64,000 bases of DNA from CAWCLK01 sp963796225 (GCA_963796225.1 CAWCLK010000008.1:124001-188000); one strand, 5' to 3'; shown: positions 18,667 to 29,645, counted from the stretch's first letter. A program made the numbers and translations. The notes: generated by a model not told the origin, from the letters alone.

Positions 18667-20657
18667 GAGGCGAACCGCGCCTGGACGCGGGCCTCGGCCT
18701 CCTCGAGCCGCAGCAGCCGGTCCTCCCAGTCGGCCATCAGCTGCCCGGCGCGGTCCTTGGCCTCGCCGTGCGCGACCGCGAGGTCACGGGCCCGGTCGGG
18801 GTCGTCGTAGACGGCGGGGTCCGCCAGCGCCCGGGTCAGCTCGGCGACCTCGGCCTCGGCCTTCGCCACCGCGGACTCGAGCCTCGACACCTCGTTGCGC
18901 AGCGTGCCGGTCTCCTGCTTCAGGGCCTGGCGCAGCTCGGCCTCGCGCCGCTTGCGGGTGGCCTTGTCCTCGCGGGGCGGCGGGGTGGCGGTGCGGCGAA
19001 CGGGCGCCGCGGCCGCCGAGGGGGTGTCGGGGACGCTCTCGCCCCGCAGCTCGCGGGTCGCGACGTAGTCCTCGTAGTCGCCGTCGTGGACGGTGACGGT
19101 GCCGTCGCGCACGTCGACGATCATGTCGGCGACGTTGCGGATCACGTGCCGGTCGTGGGTGACCAGCACGATCGTGCCCGGGTACGCGATGAGCGCGTCC
19201 ACCAGCACGTCACGGGACGGGATGTCGAGGTGGTTGGTCGGCTCGTCGAGCACCAGCAGGTTCACCGGGTCGGCCATGGTCCGGGCCAGGGCGAGGCGGG
19301 TGCGCTCGCCACCCGAGAGCTGCTTCACCAGCCGGTCGGCGGCGTCGCCGGAGAACCCGAAGGCGCCGAGCATGGTGCGGACGTTGGCGCCGCGGTGACG
19401 CGCGGAGAGCCCGCCCGAGAACTCCTCGAGCACGGTGCGGTCGAGGTTGAGCACGTCGACCTGGTGCTGGGCGAACGTCGCCACCTGGACGTTGTGGCCG
19501 AGCGTCGCCGTCCCGTCCCGCGGTTCGAGGTCCCCCAGCAACAGGTGCAGCAGCGTGGACTTGCCCGCCCCGTTGGGACCGATCACGCCGACCTTGCGCC
19601 CGCGTTCCACCACCAGGTCCACCCCGGTCAGGACGTCGGGGTCGTCGTCGTAGCCGACACGCACGCCGTCGTACTCGACGACCACCCGGCCGGCCCGCGG
19701 CGGGGCGGGGAACCCGAACTTCGCGATCACCTGCCGATGCTCGGGGACCTCCACGCGGTCGATCTTCTCGATGGCCTTGATGCGCGACTGGACCGCCTTC
19801 GCCTTGGACGCCTTGGCCCGGAACCGGGAGATGAACTCCTCCTGGGCGGCGATCTGGCGGTCCTGGGTCGCACGTGCCCGGCGCAGGTGCTCCAGGCGCT
19901 CCTCGCGCTGCGCGACGAACTGGTCGTAGGCCCCGAACTCGCCGCCCGGCTTCGCGACGTACTCGGTGGCGGTGCCTGCCGCGAGCTCGACCACGCGCTC
20001 GGCGACCCGATCGATGAAGTCGCGGTCGTGGGACACGAACAGGATCGCACCCTCGTACGCGGCCAGCGTGTCCTCGAGCCAGGCGATCGAGTCGAGGTCG
20101 AGGTGGTTGGTGGGCTCGTCGAGCACCAGCACGTCGGGGCGCGAGAGCAGCAGGCGAGCCAGCGCCACACGCACGCGCCACCCACCGGACATCTCGGTCA
20201 CCAGCCGGTCGGCGTCCTCGGGGGCGAACCCCAGCCCGTGCAGGACCCGGTGGGCATCGGCCTCCAGGGCGTATCCACCGAGGTTCGCGAACCGCTCCTG
20301 GAGGTGGCCGTACTCGTCCAGCGCCGCGGGGTCCTCGGCCAGGCGCGGTTCGAGCTCGTGCATGCGGTGGGCGACGGTCTGGACCTCGTGGGCGCCGGCC
20401 AGGGTCTCGTCGAGCACGGTCCCGGTCACCGTCTCGGTCAGGTCCTGCGGCAGGTAGCCGACGCGCACGTCCTTCGCCCGGGTGACCTCGCCGTCGTCGG
20501 CCTGCTGCAGGCCGAGGGCGATCTCGAGCAGGGTGGTCTTGCCCGCCCCGTTCCCGCCGACCAGTGCGACGCGTCGCCCGGGGACGAGCTGCAACGTGAC
20601 GTCACGGAACAGGACGGCCTGTCCGTGCGCCTTGGAGACACCTGCCAGCGTGATCAT
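18663..20657 (-). CDS. ABC-F family ATPase (ribosome-associated type)
   Basis: 664 residues with two ABC domains and no membrane segment, the ABC-F plan; these proteins bind the ribosomal E site or protect against antibiotics. First domain: GGNGAGKTT near 34-42, SGGWRVRVALARLL, DEPTNHLDLDS. Second domain: GPNGAGKST, LSGGERTRLALAR, DEPTNHLDIPS. The interdomain linker contains the Arg/Lys-rich FRAKASKAKAVQSRIKAIEK stretch (P-site-tRNA-interaction-motif region). The C-terminal coiled coil (residues about 560-660) resembles Uup/YheS-like members. The ATG at 20657 follows a -10 box by eight bases. Confidence 0.9.
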   Translation of the reverse strand: MITLAGVSKAHGQAVLFRDVTLQLVPGRRVALVGGNGAGKTTLLEIALGLQQADDGEVTRAKDVRVGYLPQDLTETVTGTVLDETLAGAHEVQTVAHRMHELEPRLAEDPAALDEYGHLQERFANLGGYALEADAHRVLHGLGFAPEDADRLVTEMSGGWRVRVALARLLLSRPDVLVLDEPTNHLDLDSIAWLEDTLAAYEGAILFVSHDRDFIDRVAERVVELAAGTATEYVAKPGGEFGAYDQFVAQREERLEHLRRARATQDRQIAAQEEFISRFRAKASKAKAVQSRIKAIEKIDRVEVPEHRQVIAKFGFPAPPRAGRVVVEYDGVRVGYDDDPDVLTGVDLVVERGRKVGVIGPNGAGKSTLLHLLLGDLEPRDGTATLGHNVQVATFAQHQVDVLNLDRTVLEEFSGGLSARHRGANVRTMLGAFGFSGDAADRLVKQLSGGERTRLALARTMADPVNLLVLDEPTNHLDIPSRDVLVDALIAYPGTIVLVTHDRHVIRNVADMIVDVRDGTVTVHDGDYEDYVATRELRGESVPDTPSAAAAPVRRTATPPPREDKATRKRREAELRQALKQETGTLRNEVSRLESAVAKAEAEVAELTRALADPAVYDDPDRARDLAVAHGEAKDRAGQLMADWEDRLLRLEEAEARVQARFAS

Positions 20658-20665
20658 GGTGCGCG

Positions 20666-20671
20666 AGGCTA
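20666..20671 (-). promoter_or_regulatory. -10 box TAGCCT (minus), predicted leaderless ABC-F start
   Basis: On the minus strand TAGCCT is followed by eight bases and ATG (20657). The divergent HTH-gene box is at 20716-20721. Confidence 0.5.
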
Positions 20672-20715
20672 TCTGCGCCGGAATCGCAGCCCGACACGGC
20701 CACCGCCCAGTCTCC

Positions 20716-20721
20716 TAGCGT
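20716..20721 (+). promoter_or_regulatory. -10 box TAGCGT for HTH gene
   Basis: TAGCGT 33 bases before the ATG at 20755; divergent from the ABC-F box 45 bp away. Confidence 0.4.
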
Positions 20722-20754
20722 TGGCCCACCGATCCGGCGAGGCGTGAGGCGCAG

Positions 20755-21243
20755 ATGGCGGAGACACAGGGGGCGTTGACGGCGCTCGTCGAGCAGCTGC
20801 GGCGGCAGCAGGGCTGGACCTACGAGCGCCTGGCCGAGGCGGCCGGCATGTCGGAGGCGGCCCTGCACCGGCTCCTCGAGACGCCGGGGCAGCTGGCCTC
20901 CGGCGACGCGCGCCTGCGTGCCCTGTCCGCGGCCCTGCAGGTCGACGCCTGGCTGCTGGACCGCGCGGTGGCCTCGCCGCGCGAGAACGTCGACGAGCTG
21001 GTCCGACTGGCGGACCGGCTGTCGGGCGGGACCATCCGACGGTTGCAGCGGGCGCTCGGGTCGGCCGTGCCCGACTCCCTCGAGGAGGCCGTGCGCATGG
21101 CGCGGACCTCGGTCTCGCCAGCACGCCAGCTCGAGCTCGCGCACCTCATCACCGTGTTCACGAAGATGGAGCCCGTGGACCGCGAGTACCTGCTCGCCCT
21201 CGCCGTCCGGCTGCTCGAGGGCCCGGTGCAGGACATGCCCTGA
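20755..21243 (+). CDS. HTH (XRE-like) domain protein
   Basis: 162 residues. The N-terminal third reads as a Cro/C1-type helix-turn-helix: QGWTYERLAEAAGMSEAALHRLL, then RALSAALQV. The rest (VDELVRLADRLSGGTIRRLQRALGS through VDREYLLALAVRLLEG) is helical and matches no domain I recognise. It lies between two ABC-F genes, divergent from the first and 21 bp upstream of the second, so it could regulate one or both; that is inference from place only. Confidence 0.6.
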   Translation: MAETQGALTALVEQLRRQQGWTYERLAEAAGMSEAALHRLLETPGQLASGDARLRALSAALQVDAWLLDRAVASPRENVDELVRLADRLSGGTIRRLQRALGSAVPDSLEEAVRMARTSVSPARQLELAHLITVFTKMEPVDREYLLALAVRLLEGPVQDMP

Positions 21244-21250
21244 CGGCCCG

Positions 21251-21256
21251 TACCCT
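21251..21256 (+). promoter_or_regulatory. -10 box TACCCT, predicted leaderless start of second ABC-F gene
   Basis: TACCCT, eight bases, then ATG at 21265, inside the 21-bp gap after the HTH gene. Confidence 0.5.
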
Positions 21257-21264
21257 CGGCGGCC

Positions 21265-22987
<1,723 letters not shown>

Positions 22988-23051
22988 GTCCGCTCCAGTT
23001 CCCGTGGCAGGATGCCGTTGAGTCGGACGAACCTCCCGGTCAGGGGACCCA

Positions 23052-24335
23052 GTGCGCCGTCGTGTCGTGGTCCTGGCCGCTGTCGCCTGCCTGACAGCGG
23101 TCGTGCCTGCCGTGGCCGCTCCCGCCCCGCCCGTCGTCGGCGCTGCGCCGTCCGTCGAGGAGCTGCAGCGCCTGCGCGAGCAGCTGGCCGGCGCGAACGG
23201 GGACCTCGGGGCGCTGGACGCCGCGATCGCCGCCGCCACCGGCGAGCTCGACCAGATCGAGGCCCGCCTGGACGTCGCGGCGGCCGACCTCGCCGACACG
23301 CAGGCCCAGCTGGTCGAGGCCGAGCAGGCCCGCGCCGCCGCCTCGGCCGAGGCCGCCCGCGCGACCGAGGACCTGCTGGCCGCCGGGGACGCGCTGGACG
23401 CCGCTCGGTCCCTCGCGGCCCGGCAGCAGGACGCCATGTCCTCCCGGATCCGCGACCTGTGGAAGTACGGGGGCGGGGACCCCGGCACGATGCTGCTCGA
23501 GGGCCTGGTGCACAGCGAGACCCTCCACGACGCCACCACGACCCTGCGCACGGTCGAGGGCATCGTCCGCACCGACCACCAGCTGGCCGACCAGGCCGCC
23601 GACGCCACCCGCGAGGAGGCACGCATCCGGGCACGGGTCGCCGAGGCCCAGCACGCGGCCCGGCAGGCCGAGACCCGCGCCGCGGCCGAGACGCGCCGGG
23701 TCGCCCAGCTCGTCGACCGCCAGACGGCGCTGGTCACCTCGGTGGAGGGCGAACGTGGGGCCAAGGCCGCCGTGCTCGACGCCCTGTCCGCCGACCGCGC
23801 CGCGACCGCCCGCCTCGCGGAGCAGCTCCGATCCCGCGTCGCCGAGCTGTCCGCCTCGCTGGCCACCGCGCTGCTGCAGGCGAACCCCGACGCCCGCTTC
23901 GACGGCCCGATGCCCGTCTGGGCGGCCGGCCTGCCCGGCCACGGGCAGGGGCTGGCCCCGGCCATCGCGGGTGCCGCGGCCGTGGCCGGCGTCGACGCCC
24001 GCCTGCTCGCCGCCCTGGTGTGGTCCGAGTCCAACTTCCACCCGGGCGCCGTGTCGCGGGTCGGGGCCCTCGGCCTGTCCCAGCTGATGCCCGGGACGGC
24101 GGCCGGCCTGCGGGTCGACCCGATGGACCCGGTGCAGAACCTGGTCGGCGGGGCGCGCTACCTGCGGGCGCAGCTCGAACGGTTCGGGTCCGCCGACCTC
24201 GCCCTGGCCGCCTACAACGCCGGGCCGGGCCGGGTCGAGGCGGCGGGGCGCACGATCCCGCAGATCACCGAGACGCAGGTCTACGTGCTGCGGGTGCTGG
24301 AGCGCTACCGGACCCTGGTGGCGCTGGAGGCCTGA
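23052..24335 (+). CDS. secreted lytic transglycosylase with coiled-coil N-terminus
   Basis: 427 residues. A signal peptide (RRRVVVLAAVACLTAVVPAVAAPAPP) is followed by about 240 residues of Ala/Glu/Arg-rich coiled coil like those of NlpC/P60 and RipA-type wall hydrolases. The C-terminus is an SLT (family 1) domain: LVWSESNFHPGAVSRVGALGLSQLMPGTAAGL holds the catalytic Glu (in SES) and the GLSQLMP motif, and AYNAGPGRV is the third motif. It would cleave glycan strands of peptidoglycan outside the cell. GTG at 23052 has CAGGGG upstream. The convergent neighbour is another exported protein. Confidence 0.9.
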   Translation: MRRRVVVLAAVACLTAVVPAVAAPAPPVVGAAPSVEELQRLREQLAGANGDLGALDAAIAAATGELDQIEARLDVAAADLADTQAQLVEAEQARAAASAEAARATEDLLAAGDALDAARSLAARQQDAMSSRIRDLWKYGGGDPGTMLLEGLVHSETLHDATTTLRTVEGIVRTDHQLADQAADATREEARIRARVAEAQHAARQAETRAAAETRRVAQLVDRQTALVTSVEGERGAKAAVLDALSADRAATARLAEQLRSRVAELSASLATALLQANPDARFDGPMPVWAAGLPGHGQGLAPAIAGAAAVAGVDARLLAALVWSESNFHPGAVSRVGALGLSQLMPGTAAGLRVDPMDPVQNLVGGARYLRAQLERFGSADLALAAYNAGPGRVEAAGRTIPQITETQVYVLRVLERYRTLVALEA

Positions 24336-24369
24336 CGGCCTCGTCCTGGTCGTCGTCGGTTCCTGGCCG

Positions 24370-27276
24370 TCAGCGACGGCGGCGGGCTGCGGCGGCAGCG
24401 GCCAGCATCGCCAGGGCCAGGCCCGTGGCCCCGGCGCCGGTCGTCGGCAGCGGGGCGGCCGGGTCGGGTCCGGGTGCGGCGGGCGGCGTGTCCACGGGCG
24501 GGGCGGGCGGGTTCGCCGGACCGGTGGCACCGCGGGCCGGCCAGCCGACGTAGTGGATCCAGGTGCCCCGTTCGATGAACGGCATGGTCCCGCAGGGCCC
24601 GACCACGCCGGTCGGCGAGCAGACGTCGTCCCCGGGGTTCGTGTAGGCCTGGCGCCAGGCGGCCGCGTCGGCGCCCTGTTCGGCCACCAGGGCGTCCGTG
24701 GTCGCCTGGACGACGTCGCGCAGCACCTGGCGCCGGCTGCGTCCCCGGGCGTAGTCCATGGCCGTGCCCAGCGAGGACGTGGACGGGTCCAGGGTCCGCA
24801 GCGCCACGTGCAGTGGCGGGGTCATGTCGTAGACGTGGCGCCCCGCCTCGAGCTGCCGCCCGACCAGGTCGAAGGTGTAGGCCTGCCCGTCGACCGTGTA
24901 GGTCGGGGCGCGCAGGTCGCCGAACAGGTCGTCGACGAGCTGGTCCATCGCCCGGTCGAAGAAGGTCGGGGCGGCGCCGACGGTGGTGGCCTCGTCCCCG
25001 GCGTCGAACCCGGCGAAGCGCATGTCCGCCCCGGGCCCGTTGGCCGAGCCGTCCCAGTCCGCGAGCAGGTCGAGGGCTGCGCGCGCCGTCGCGTCGAGCT
25101 CCCGGTCGCCCCGCAGCTCGAGCAGCATCGGCAGGAAGTGCCGGGCCCGGAAGTCCTGGGACGAGTTGCGACGGTCCAGCTCGACGAGCTCGTCGAAGGT
25201 CCAGTCGTCGCGCGCGGTGATGGTGTCCTGGAGCGTGGCGATGCGGTCGTCGATGCCCGCCGGCGTGGATGTCTCGGACTGGCCACCGCCGGCCCCGAGC
25301 CAGCCGCGGGCGGGGCGGTTGTTCCAGTTGGCCACCCAGCCGCGGGCGGGGTCGATCACGTGCGGGAGGTCGGTCGCCGGCAGCGGGACGCCGTTGTCGT
25401 ACGCGCCCGTCCCCGGGGTGGGCAGTCGCAGGTCGACCCCGTCGGCCTTGGCCAGGTGCACGCCCGGGTGCCACCAGCCGATGTGGCCGAAGGCATCGGC
25501 CCACCCGATGTTCTCGTTCCACGTCAGGTCGTCGACGGAGGCGATGATGTCGTCGGCGGTCCGTGCGCGCATCCACTGCAGCACGCCCGCGATCGTCTCG
25601 ACCTCGCGGTCACGCATGTGCCACTGGTAGGCCATCGCCGGTTCGCCGTCAGGCTCGTCGATCTCGCCGATGGCGGGGCTGACGACGGGCCCGTGGGGAC
25701 CGAGGCACACCGTCTCGTCGCGCGACTGCAGCGGCGGGCCTGCCGGCACGCCCTGCGGGGCCTCGCGCCAGCGGACCGTCTCCGTGCGGCAGTCGAGGTT
25801 CGACCACGCCCCGTCGTGCAGGACCTCGGGCGCCCCGTCGCCGTCGCTGTCGGGGCGCAGCGTCTCGACGAACGTGTCGATGGTCTTGCTGTTGCCGGTG
25901 GTCAGCGACCACGCGACGGTGCGGGTGTAGCCGATGCCGACGACGGGCAGACCGGGCACCCCGACCCCTCGGGCGTCGTAGCCGGCCCCGGTGAGCTGGA
26001 ACTCCACGAGCAGCGTCGGGTTGTAGCCGAGCTGCGGCTCGCTGATCAGCAGGGTCGAGTCGTCGCCCGTCATCGACGGGGCCATCGAGACCTGCCAGGA
26101 GCCGCCGGTCAGGGCCGCGCGCCAGGCCTCGAGGGCCGCCACGGCCTGCGCCATGGGCGAGGGCGGGGCGGCCACGGGCAGGCCCGTCCCGCTGCCCTGG
26201 TCCTGCGCCCCGCCGTCGGCCGGGACGGGGTCGCGGCTGTCGGGGTCGGCGCCGGGGCCGCGGTCGAGGTCGTGGGGCAGCGTGTCCGCGAAGTCCGCCA
26301 TCGCCTCGAAGGCGGCGTCCTGCTCGGCGGGCGTGGCGTCGGTCCGGTCGAAGGTCCCCTCCCCCGGCAGGATCGTCGTCGTGGCCTTCGTGTCCTCGCG
26401 CCAGACGAAGTCGCGGAAGATCCCACGACCGAGCTCGGTGCCGTAGGTCTCCTCGAGCGCCCGCAGCGCCCGGACCCACATCATCTCCCGCTTGCCCTCC
26501 GAGGCGACGAAGCGGGTCATGAGCACGCCGGTGGCCACGACGTCCTCGGGCGTGAGCGGCTGCGGCGTGGTCTGCAGCAGCGCGTACTCCGCCGGGAGCT
26601 CGGTCGCGGCGGTGGAGGTGACCTCGGCGATCCGGGCGTTCACGCCGGCGACGTAGCCGTCGACCATGCGACGGGCCTCGCCGTCGAAGCCCTCGTAGAA
26701 GGCCGTGAGGTCGGCGTCGCTGTAGCCCTGGAAGCGGGTCCGGACGTCCTCGGCCAGGGTGGCGTCGTCGGTCCCGGGACCCGCCAGCTCCGCCAGCGTC
26801 CCGCGCGCCATGCGCCGGATGGCGTCGATGAGGAACAGGCGCAGCCGCGCGTGCGCGTAGCCCGCCCCGTACCCGAGGTCCTCGGTGGTGTCGGCGAAGA
26901 TCGCCGGCACCCCGAAGTCGGACCAGCAGATCTCGATGCCGGGACGTGGCACCTCGGGCTCGTCGCACCCGTCGACGAACCGGCCGTCCTTGGACTGGTA
27001 GTCCCAGTACAGCTCGCGCTGGTCGTCGACGTGCGGACCGAAGTCGTCGGGGTTGCCCGACGCGGTCCCCACCGCGGTGGCGTCGAGCCGGTAGTCCATC
27101 GAGTTGCCCGGCGCCAGGACCGTGGTGGCTCGCTGGGAGGCCGCGGCCTCGTCGAGCTCGTCGGCGACGGCGGCACCGGCCGGGGCCAGCAGTGCCGCGG
27201 CGACGAGGGCGGCGAGCAGGACCGCCACGGGGCGGCGCGCGGCGCGGGAGGGCGGGGGCAGCAGCGAGGAGGGCAC
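24370..27276 (-). CDS. penicillin-acylase-family (S45) protein with LPXTG wall-anchor
   Basis: 968 residues. Signal peptide (RRPVAVLLAALVAAALLAPAGAAVA); alpha-like region with GVPAIFADTTEDLGYGAGYAHARLRLFLIDAIRRMARGTLAEL, matching S45 acylases; beta-like region with GVGVPGLPVVGIGYTRTVAWSLTTGN and WNENIGWADAFGHIGWWHPG, also typical. The C-terminus is Pro-rich and ends LPTTGAGATG, a hydrophobic stretch and RRRR, a sortase signal. In active enzymes the beta chain begins with Ser in S-N-x-W; here the aligned place (residues 390-394) reads TGGSW, with Gly where the Ser should be. Amidase/acylase activity (for example acyl-homoserine lactone or beta-lactam) is therefore uncertain. Confidence 0.85.
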   Translation of the reverse strand: MPSSLLPPPSRAARRPVAVLLAALVAAALLAPAGAAVADELDEAAASQRATTVLAPGNSMDYRLDATAVGTASGNPDDFGPHVDDQRELYWDYQSKDGRFVDGCDEPEVPRPGIEICWSDFGVPAIFADTTEDLGYGAGYAHARLRLFLIDAIRRMARGTLAELAGPGTDDATLAEDVRTRFQGYSDADLTAFYEGFDGEARRMVDGYVAGVNARIAEVTSTAATELPAEYALLQTTPQPLTPEDVVATGVLMTRFVASEGKREMMWVRALRALEETYGTELGRGIFRDFVWREDTKATTTILPGEGTFDRTDATPAEQDAAFEAMADFADTLPHDLDRGPGADPDSRDPVPADGGAQDQGSGTGLPVAAPPSPMAQAVAALEAWRAALTGGSWQVSMAPSMTGDDSTLLISEPQLGYNPTLLVEFQLTGAGYDARGVGVPGLPVVGIGYTRTVAWSLTTGNSKTIDTFVETLRPDSDGDGAPEVLHDGAWSNLDCRTETVRWREAPQGVPAGPPLQSRDETVCLGPHGPVVSPAIGEIDEPDGEPAMAYQWHMRDREVETIAGVLQWMRARTADDIIASVDDLTWNENIGWADAFGHIGWWHPGVHLAKADGVDLRLPTPGTGAYDNGVPLPATDLPHVIDPARGWVANWNNRPARGWLGAGGGQSETSTPAGIDDRIATLQDTITARDDWTFDELVELDRRNSSQDFRARHFLPMLLELRGDRELDATARAALDLLADWDGSANGPGADMRFAGFDAGDEATTVGAAPTFFDRAMDQLVDDLFGDLRAPTYTVDGQAYTFDLVGRQLEAGRHVYDMTPPLHVALRTLDPSTSSLGTAMDYARGRSRRQVLRDVVQATTDALVAEQGADAAAWRQAYTNPGDDVCSPTGVVGPCGTMPFIERGTWIHYVGWPARGATGPANPPAPPVDTPPAAPGPDPAAPLPTTGAGATGLALAMLAAAAAARRRR

Positions 27277-27379
27277 GGGAGACCTGCCGGGACGTCGCGG
27301 TCGGGGTCCTGGGGAGGTTCTCGCCCCGGGCCCCGCACTCCTGCCCGTGACCGGTCGCGTCCGGTCGTGTCCGTCGATC

Positions 27380-27392
27380 CATTCTCGGAATG
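27380..27392. promoter_or_regulatory. inverted repeat CATTC-TCG-GAATG at fur promoter
   Basis: Perfect 5-bp arms over a 3-bp spacer, centred 12 bp upstream of the -10 box of the Fur-family gene. The place suits an autoregulatory operator. Confidence 0.45.
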
Positions 27393-27397
27393 AGCCC

Positions 27398-27403
27398 TAC
27401 ACT
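27398..27403 (+). promoter_or_regulatory. -10 box TACACT, predicted leaderless start of Fur-family gene
   Basis: TACACT, seven bases, then ATG at 27411. Confidence 0.55.
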
Positions 27404-27410
27404 CGTCCCC

Positions 27411-27845
27411 ATGTCCGACGACGTGCACGGGGCCATCGCCACGCAGCTGCGACGCACCCGCCAGCGCTACACGGCGGGGCGGCGCCAGCTGGTCGAGGTG
27501 CTGCTCGACGTCCAGCGCCCCGCCACCATCCCCGAGCTGGTGGACGCCGGGGCGGCGCAGTCACAGTCCTCGCTGTACCGCAACCTGGCGATCCTCGAGC
27601 AGGCCGGGGCCGTGCGGCGGCTGACCTCGGTCGACGACGTGGCCCGGTACGAGCTGGCCGAGGAGCTCACCGAGCACCACCACCACCTCGTGTGCAGCGA
27701 CTGTGGGCGGATCGACGACGTCACCTTCCCCGGTGACATCGAGCAGGCGCTCGGACGCGCCGCGGCAGCGGCCAACGAGCAGCGTGGCTACGCCGTGGAC
27801 ACCCACCGGCTCGAGCTGGTCGGTACCTGCCCAGCCTGCGCATAG
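27411..27845 (+). CDS. Fur-family metalloregulator (Zur-like)
   Basis: 144 residues. N-terminal winged helix RQLVEVLLDVQRPATIPELVDAGAAQSQSSLYRNLAILEQAGAVRRL, then the metal-binding domain with HHHH (89-92), CSDC (95-98) and a final CPAC (140-143). The two CxxC pairs form the structural zinc site of Fur/Zur proteins, and the His cluster belongs to the regulatory site. The zinc/manganese transporter genes lie 1 kb downstream, so Zur is the best guess; Fur itself or PerR cannot be excluded. The start follows a -10 box directly and an inverted repeat lies just upstream, fitting autoregulation. Confidence 0.85.
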   Translation: MSDDVHGAIATQLRRTRQRYTAGRRQLVEVLLDVQRPATIPELVDAGAAQSQSSLYRNLAILEQAGAVRRLTSVDDVARYELAEELTEHHHHLVCSDCGRIDDVTFPGDIEQALGRAAAAANEQRGYAVDTHRLELVGTCPACA

Positions 27846-27871
27846 CCGGCCATCGCAGCGCCGACGTGGCC

Positions 27872-28738
27872 TCACGCGTGGTCGTGGACGACCTCGTCGG
27901 ACGGGTCGGGTCCCGACGGGTCCGGCGTGGGGTCGCCGCGCCGTTCGCGGACCACGACCACGATGCTCGCACCGATCACGAGGAGCAGCGAGACCCACCC
28001 GTTGCGCGACAGCCCGAGGAACCGGAAGGTCGTGTCGGTCCGGATCAGCTCGAGCAGGAACCGCATCACGCCGTAGCCGATGACGTAGAGGGTGAACAGG
28101 CTCCCCCGCCGCAGCGAGGTGCGCCGCTCGACGAGCAGGAGCGTGCCCGCCAGCGCGAGGTTCCACAGCGACTCGTACAGGAAGGTGGGGTGGAAGGTCG
28201 CGAACTGGGCGTACTCGGCGGGCCGGTGGACGGGGTCGATGCGGATCGCCCAGGGCAGGCCGGACGGGGTCCCGAACAGCTCCTGGTTGAAGTAGTTCCC
28301 CCACCGCCCGATGGCCTGCGCCAGGGGCACGCCGACGGCCGCTGCGTCGGCGAACGCCGCCACACTGCCGCCGTGGCGCCGCAGCACCACGATGGCGGTG
28401 ATCGTGCCGAGGGTGAGCCCGCCGAACAACGCCAGGCCCCCCTCCCAGATCGCGATCACCCGCCACCAGTCGCCCCCGGCGAACCGGTCGAGGTGGGTGC
28501 TGACGTAGGCCAGCCGCGCCCCGACGAACCCGAGCACGACCGCACGCAGGGTGACCAGGTCGGCCAGGTCCGGGTCGCCGCCGAGCGACTCGAAGCGGTT
28601 GCGCGTCAGCGTCCACGCCACGAGCACGCCCGTGGCGATCAGCACGCCGTAGAACCGCAGGTCGAGCGGCCCCAGCTCGATGCCGTTCACCGTCGGCGAC
28701 GGGATCGATGCGACCAGGGGCATGGGAGGACCGATCAT
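27872..28738 (-). CDS. lgt: prolipoprotein diacylglyceryl transferase
   Basis: 288 residues, integral membrane enzyme that adds diacylglyceryl to the lipobox Cys of prelipoproteins. The Lgt signature GRWGNYFNQELFG is at 144-156 (with the conserved Arg, Asn and Glu). RFYGVLIATGVLVAW and the GGLALFGGLTLG segments are also typical, with about seven membrane spans. Two ATGs are possible: 28738 or 28723 (giving MPLVASIPSP, the more usual N-terminus). Predicted lipoproteins in this window (1-408 and 29642-30610) would be substrates. Downstream of the metal-transporter genes on the same strand, 55 bp after znuB. Confidence 0.92.
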   Translation of the reverse strand: MIGPPMPLVASIPSPTVNGIELGPLDLRFYGVLIATGVLVAWTLTRNRFESLGGDPDLADLVTLRAVVLGFVGARLAYVSTHLDRFAGGDWWRVIAIWEGGLALFGGLTLGTITAIVVLRRHGGSVAAFADAAAVGVPLAQAIGRWGNYFNQELFGTPSGLPWAIRIDPVHRPAEYAQFATFHPTFLYESLWNLALAGTLLLVERRTSLRRGSLFTLYVIGYGVMRFLLELIRTDTTFRFLGLSRNGWVSLLLVIGASIVVVVRERRGDPTPDPSGPDPSDEVVHDHA

Positions 28739-28793
28739 GGGAGGGAGGACGTGCGGGAGAGCGTGCCTGCTGCAACGACGGATGGCGTCCCGG

Positions 28794-29645
28794 TCATCCC
28801 GCCGGGCGGACGCGGCCGGCGGAGACCAGGCCGCGCAGGTCGCGCCCGAGCAGGACCAGGAAGAACTCCGCGACCGCCGCGACGGCGATGGACGGCGACG
28901 CCGGTGTGCCGAGGTGGTAGCTGGCCAGCAGTCCGACGACCACGGCGATGCTGCCCACCCCGACGGCGACCCCCATCATCGTCGGCACCCGCCGGGCGAC
29001 CAACGACGCGGCAGCCGGTGGGGCGACGAGGAAGGCGAAGACCAGCAGCGTGCCCACGGTGCGGAAGGACATCACCACCGCGAGCCCGACCAGCACGAGC
29101 ATCGTGGCGTGCGTCAGGCCGGGGCGGAACCCCAGCAGCGCCGCCTTGTCGCGACTGATGGTCAGGGCGAGGAACGGTCGGTACAGCAGGCCCGTCACGG
29201 CCAGCGTGACCACGGCGGCGACGGCCGTGCCCACCACGTCCCCGGCGGTCACCCCGATCGCGTCGCCGAACAGGATGGTGGTCAGGTCGCCCGCGTAGGC
29301 GCCGCGCAACGAGATGATGGTCACGCCGAGTGCCAGCATGCCGACGAACAGCAGCCCGATGGAGGTGTCCTCGGGCAGCCGCGACCGGCGGCTGACGAGA
29401 TCGATGCCTGCCACCATGACCAGGGCGGACACGGCCGCGCCCACCCCGAGGTCGATGCCCAGCAGGAAGGCCACGCTGATGCCGGGGATGACGCCGTGCG
29501 CCATCGCGTCGCCGATGAAGCTCATGCCCCGCAGCACGACCCACGTCCCGACCAGCGCCGTGGTGACCACGGTCAGCAGGCTGGCCAGCAGCGCGCGCTG
29601 CATGAACGGGTTGGCCAGGAACGGGTCGACGAGCCAGTCGATCAC
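28794..29645 (-). CDS. znuB: zinc/manganese ABC transporter permease
   Basis: 283 residues, ABC-3 family permease with about eight hydrophobic segments. PFMQRALLASLLTVVTTALVGTWVVLRGMSFIGDAMAHGVIPGISVAFLLG is the characteristic N-terminus, and the later FRTVGTLLVFAFLVAPPAAASLVARR is the conserved core. The GTG start overlaps the stop of the binding-protein gene as GTGA. Partner of the lipoprotein at 29642-30610 and the ATPase at 30703. Metal choice (Zn versus Mn) is not decided by the permease. Confidence 0.9.
   Translation of the reverse strand: MIDWLVDPFLANPFMQRALLASLLTVVTTALVGTWVVLRGMSFIGDAMAHGVIPGISVAFLLGIDLGVGAAVSALVMVAGIDLVSRRSRLPEDTSIGLLFVGMLALGVTIISLRGAYAGDLTTILFGDAIGVTAGDVVGTAVAAVVTLAVTGLLYRPFLALTISRDKAALLGFRPGLTHATMLVLVGLAVVMSFRTVGTLLVFAFLVAPPAAASLVARRVPTMMGVAVGVGSIAVVVGLLASYHLGTPASPSIAVAAVAEFFLVLLGRDLRGLVSAGRVRPAG

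Noticed and set aside
18468..20747. A 759-codon plus-strand frame
   Set aside because: Antisense to a well-defined ABC-F gene; composition is Gly/Arg/Val-rich and no motif is present.
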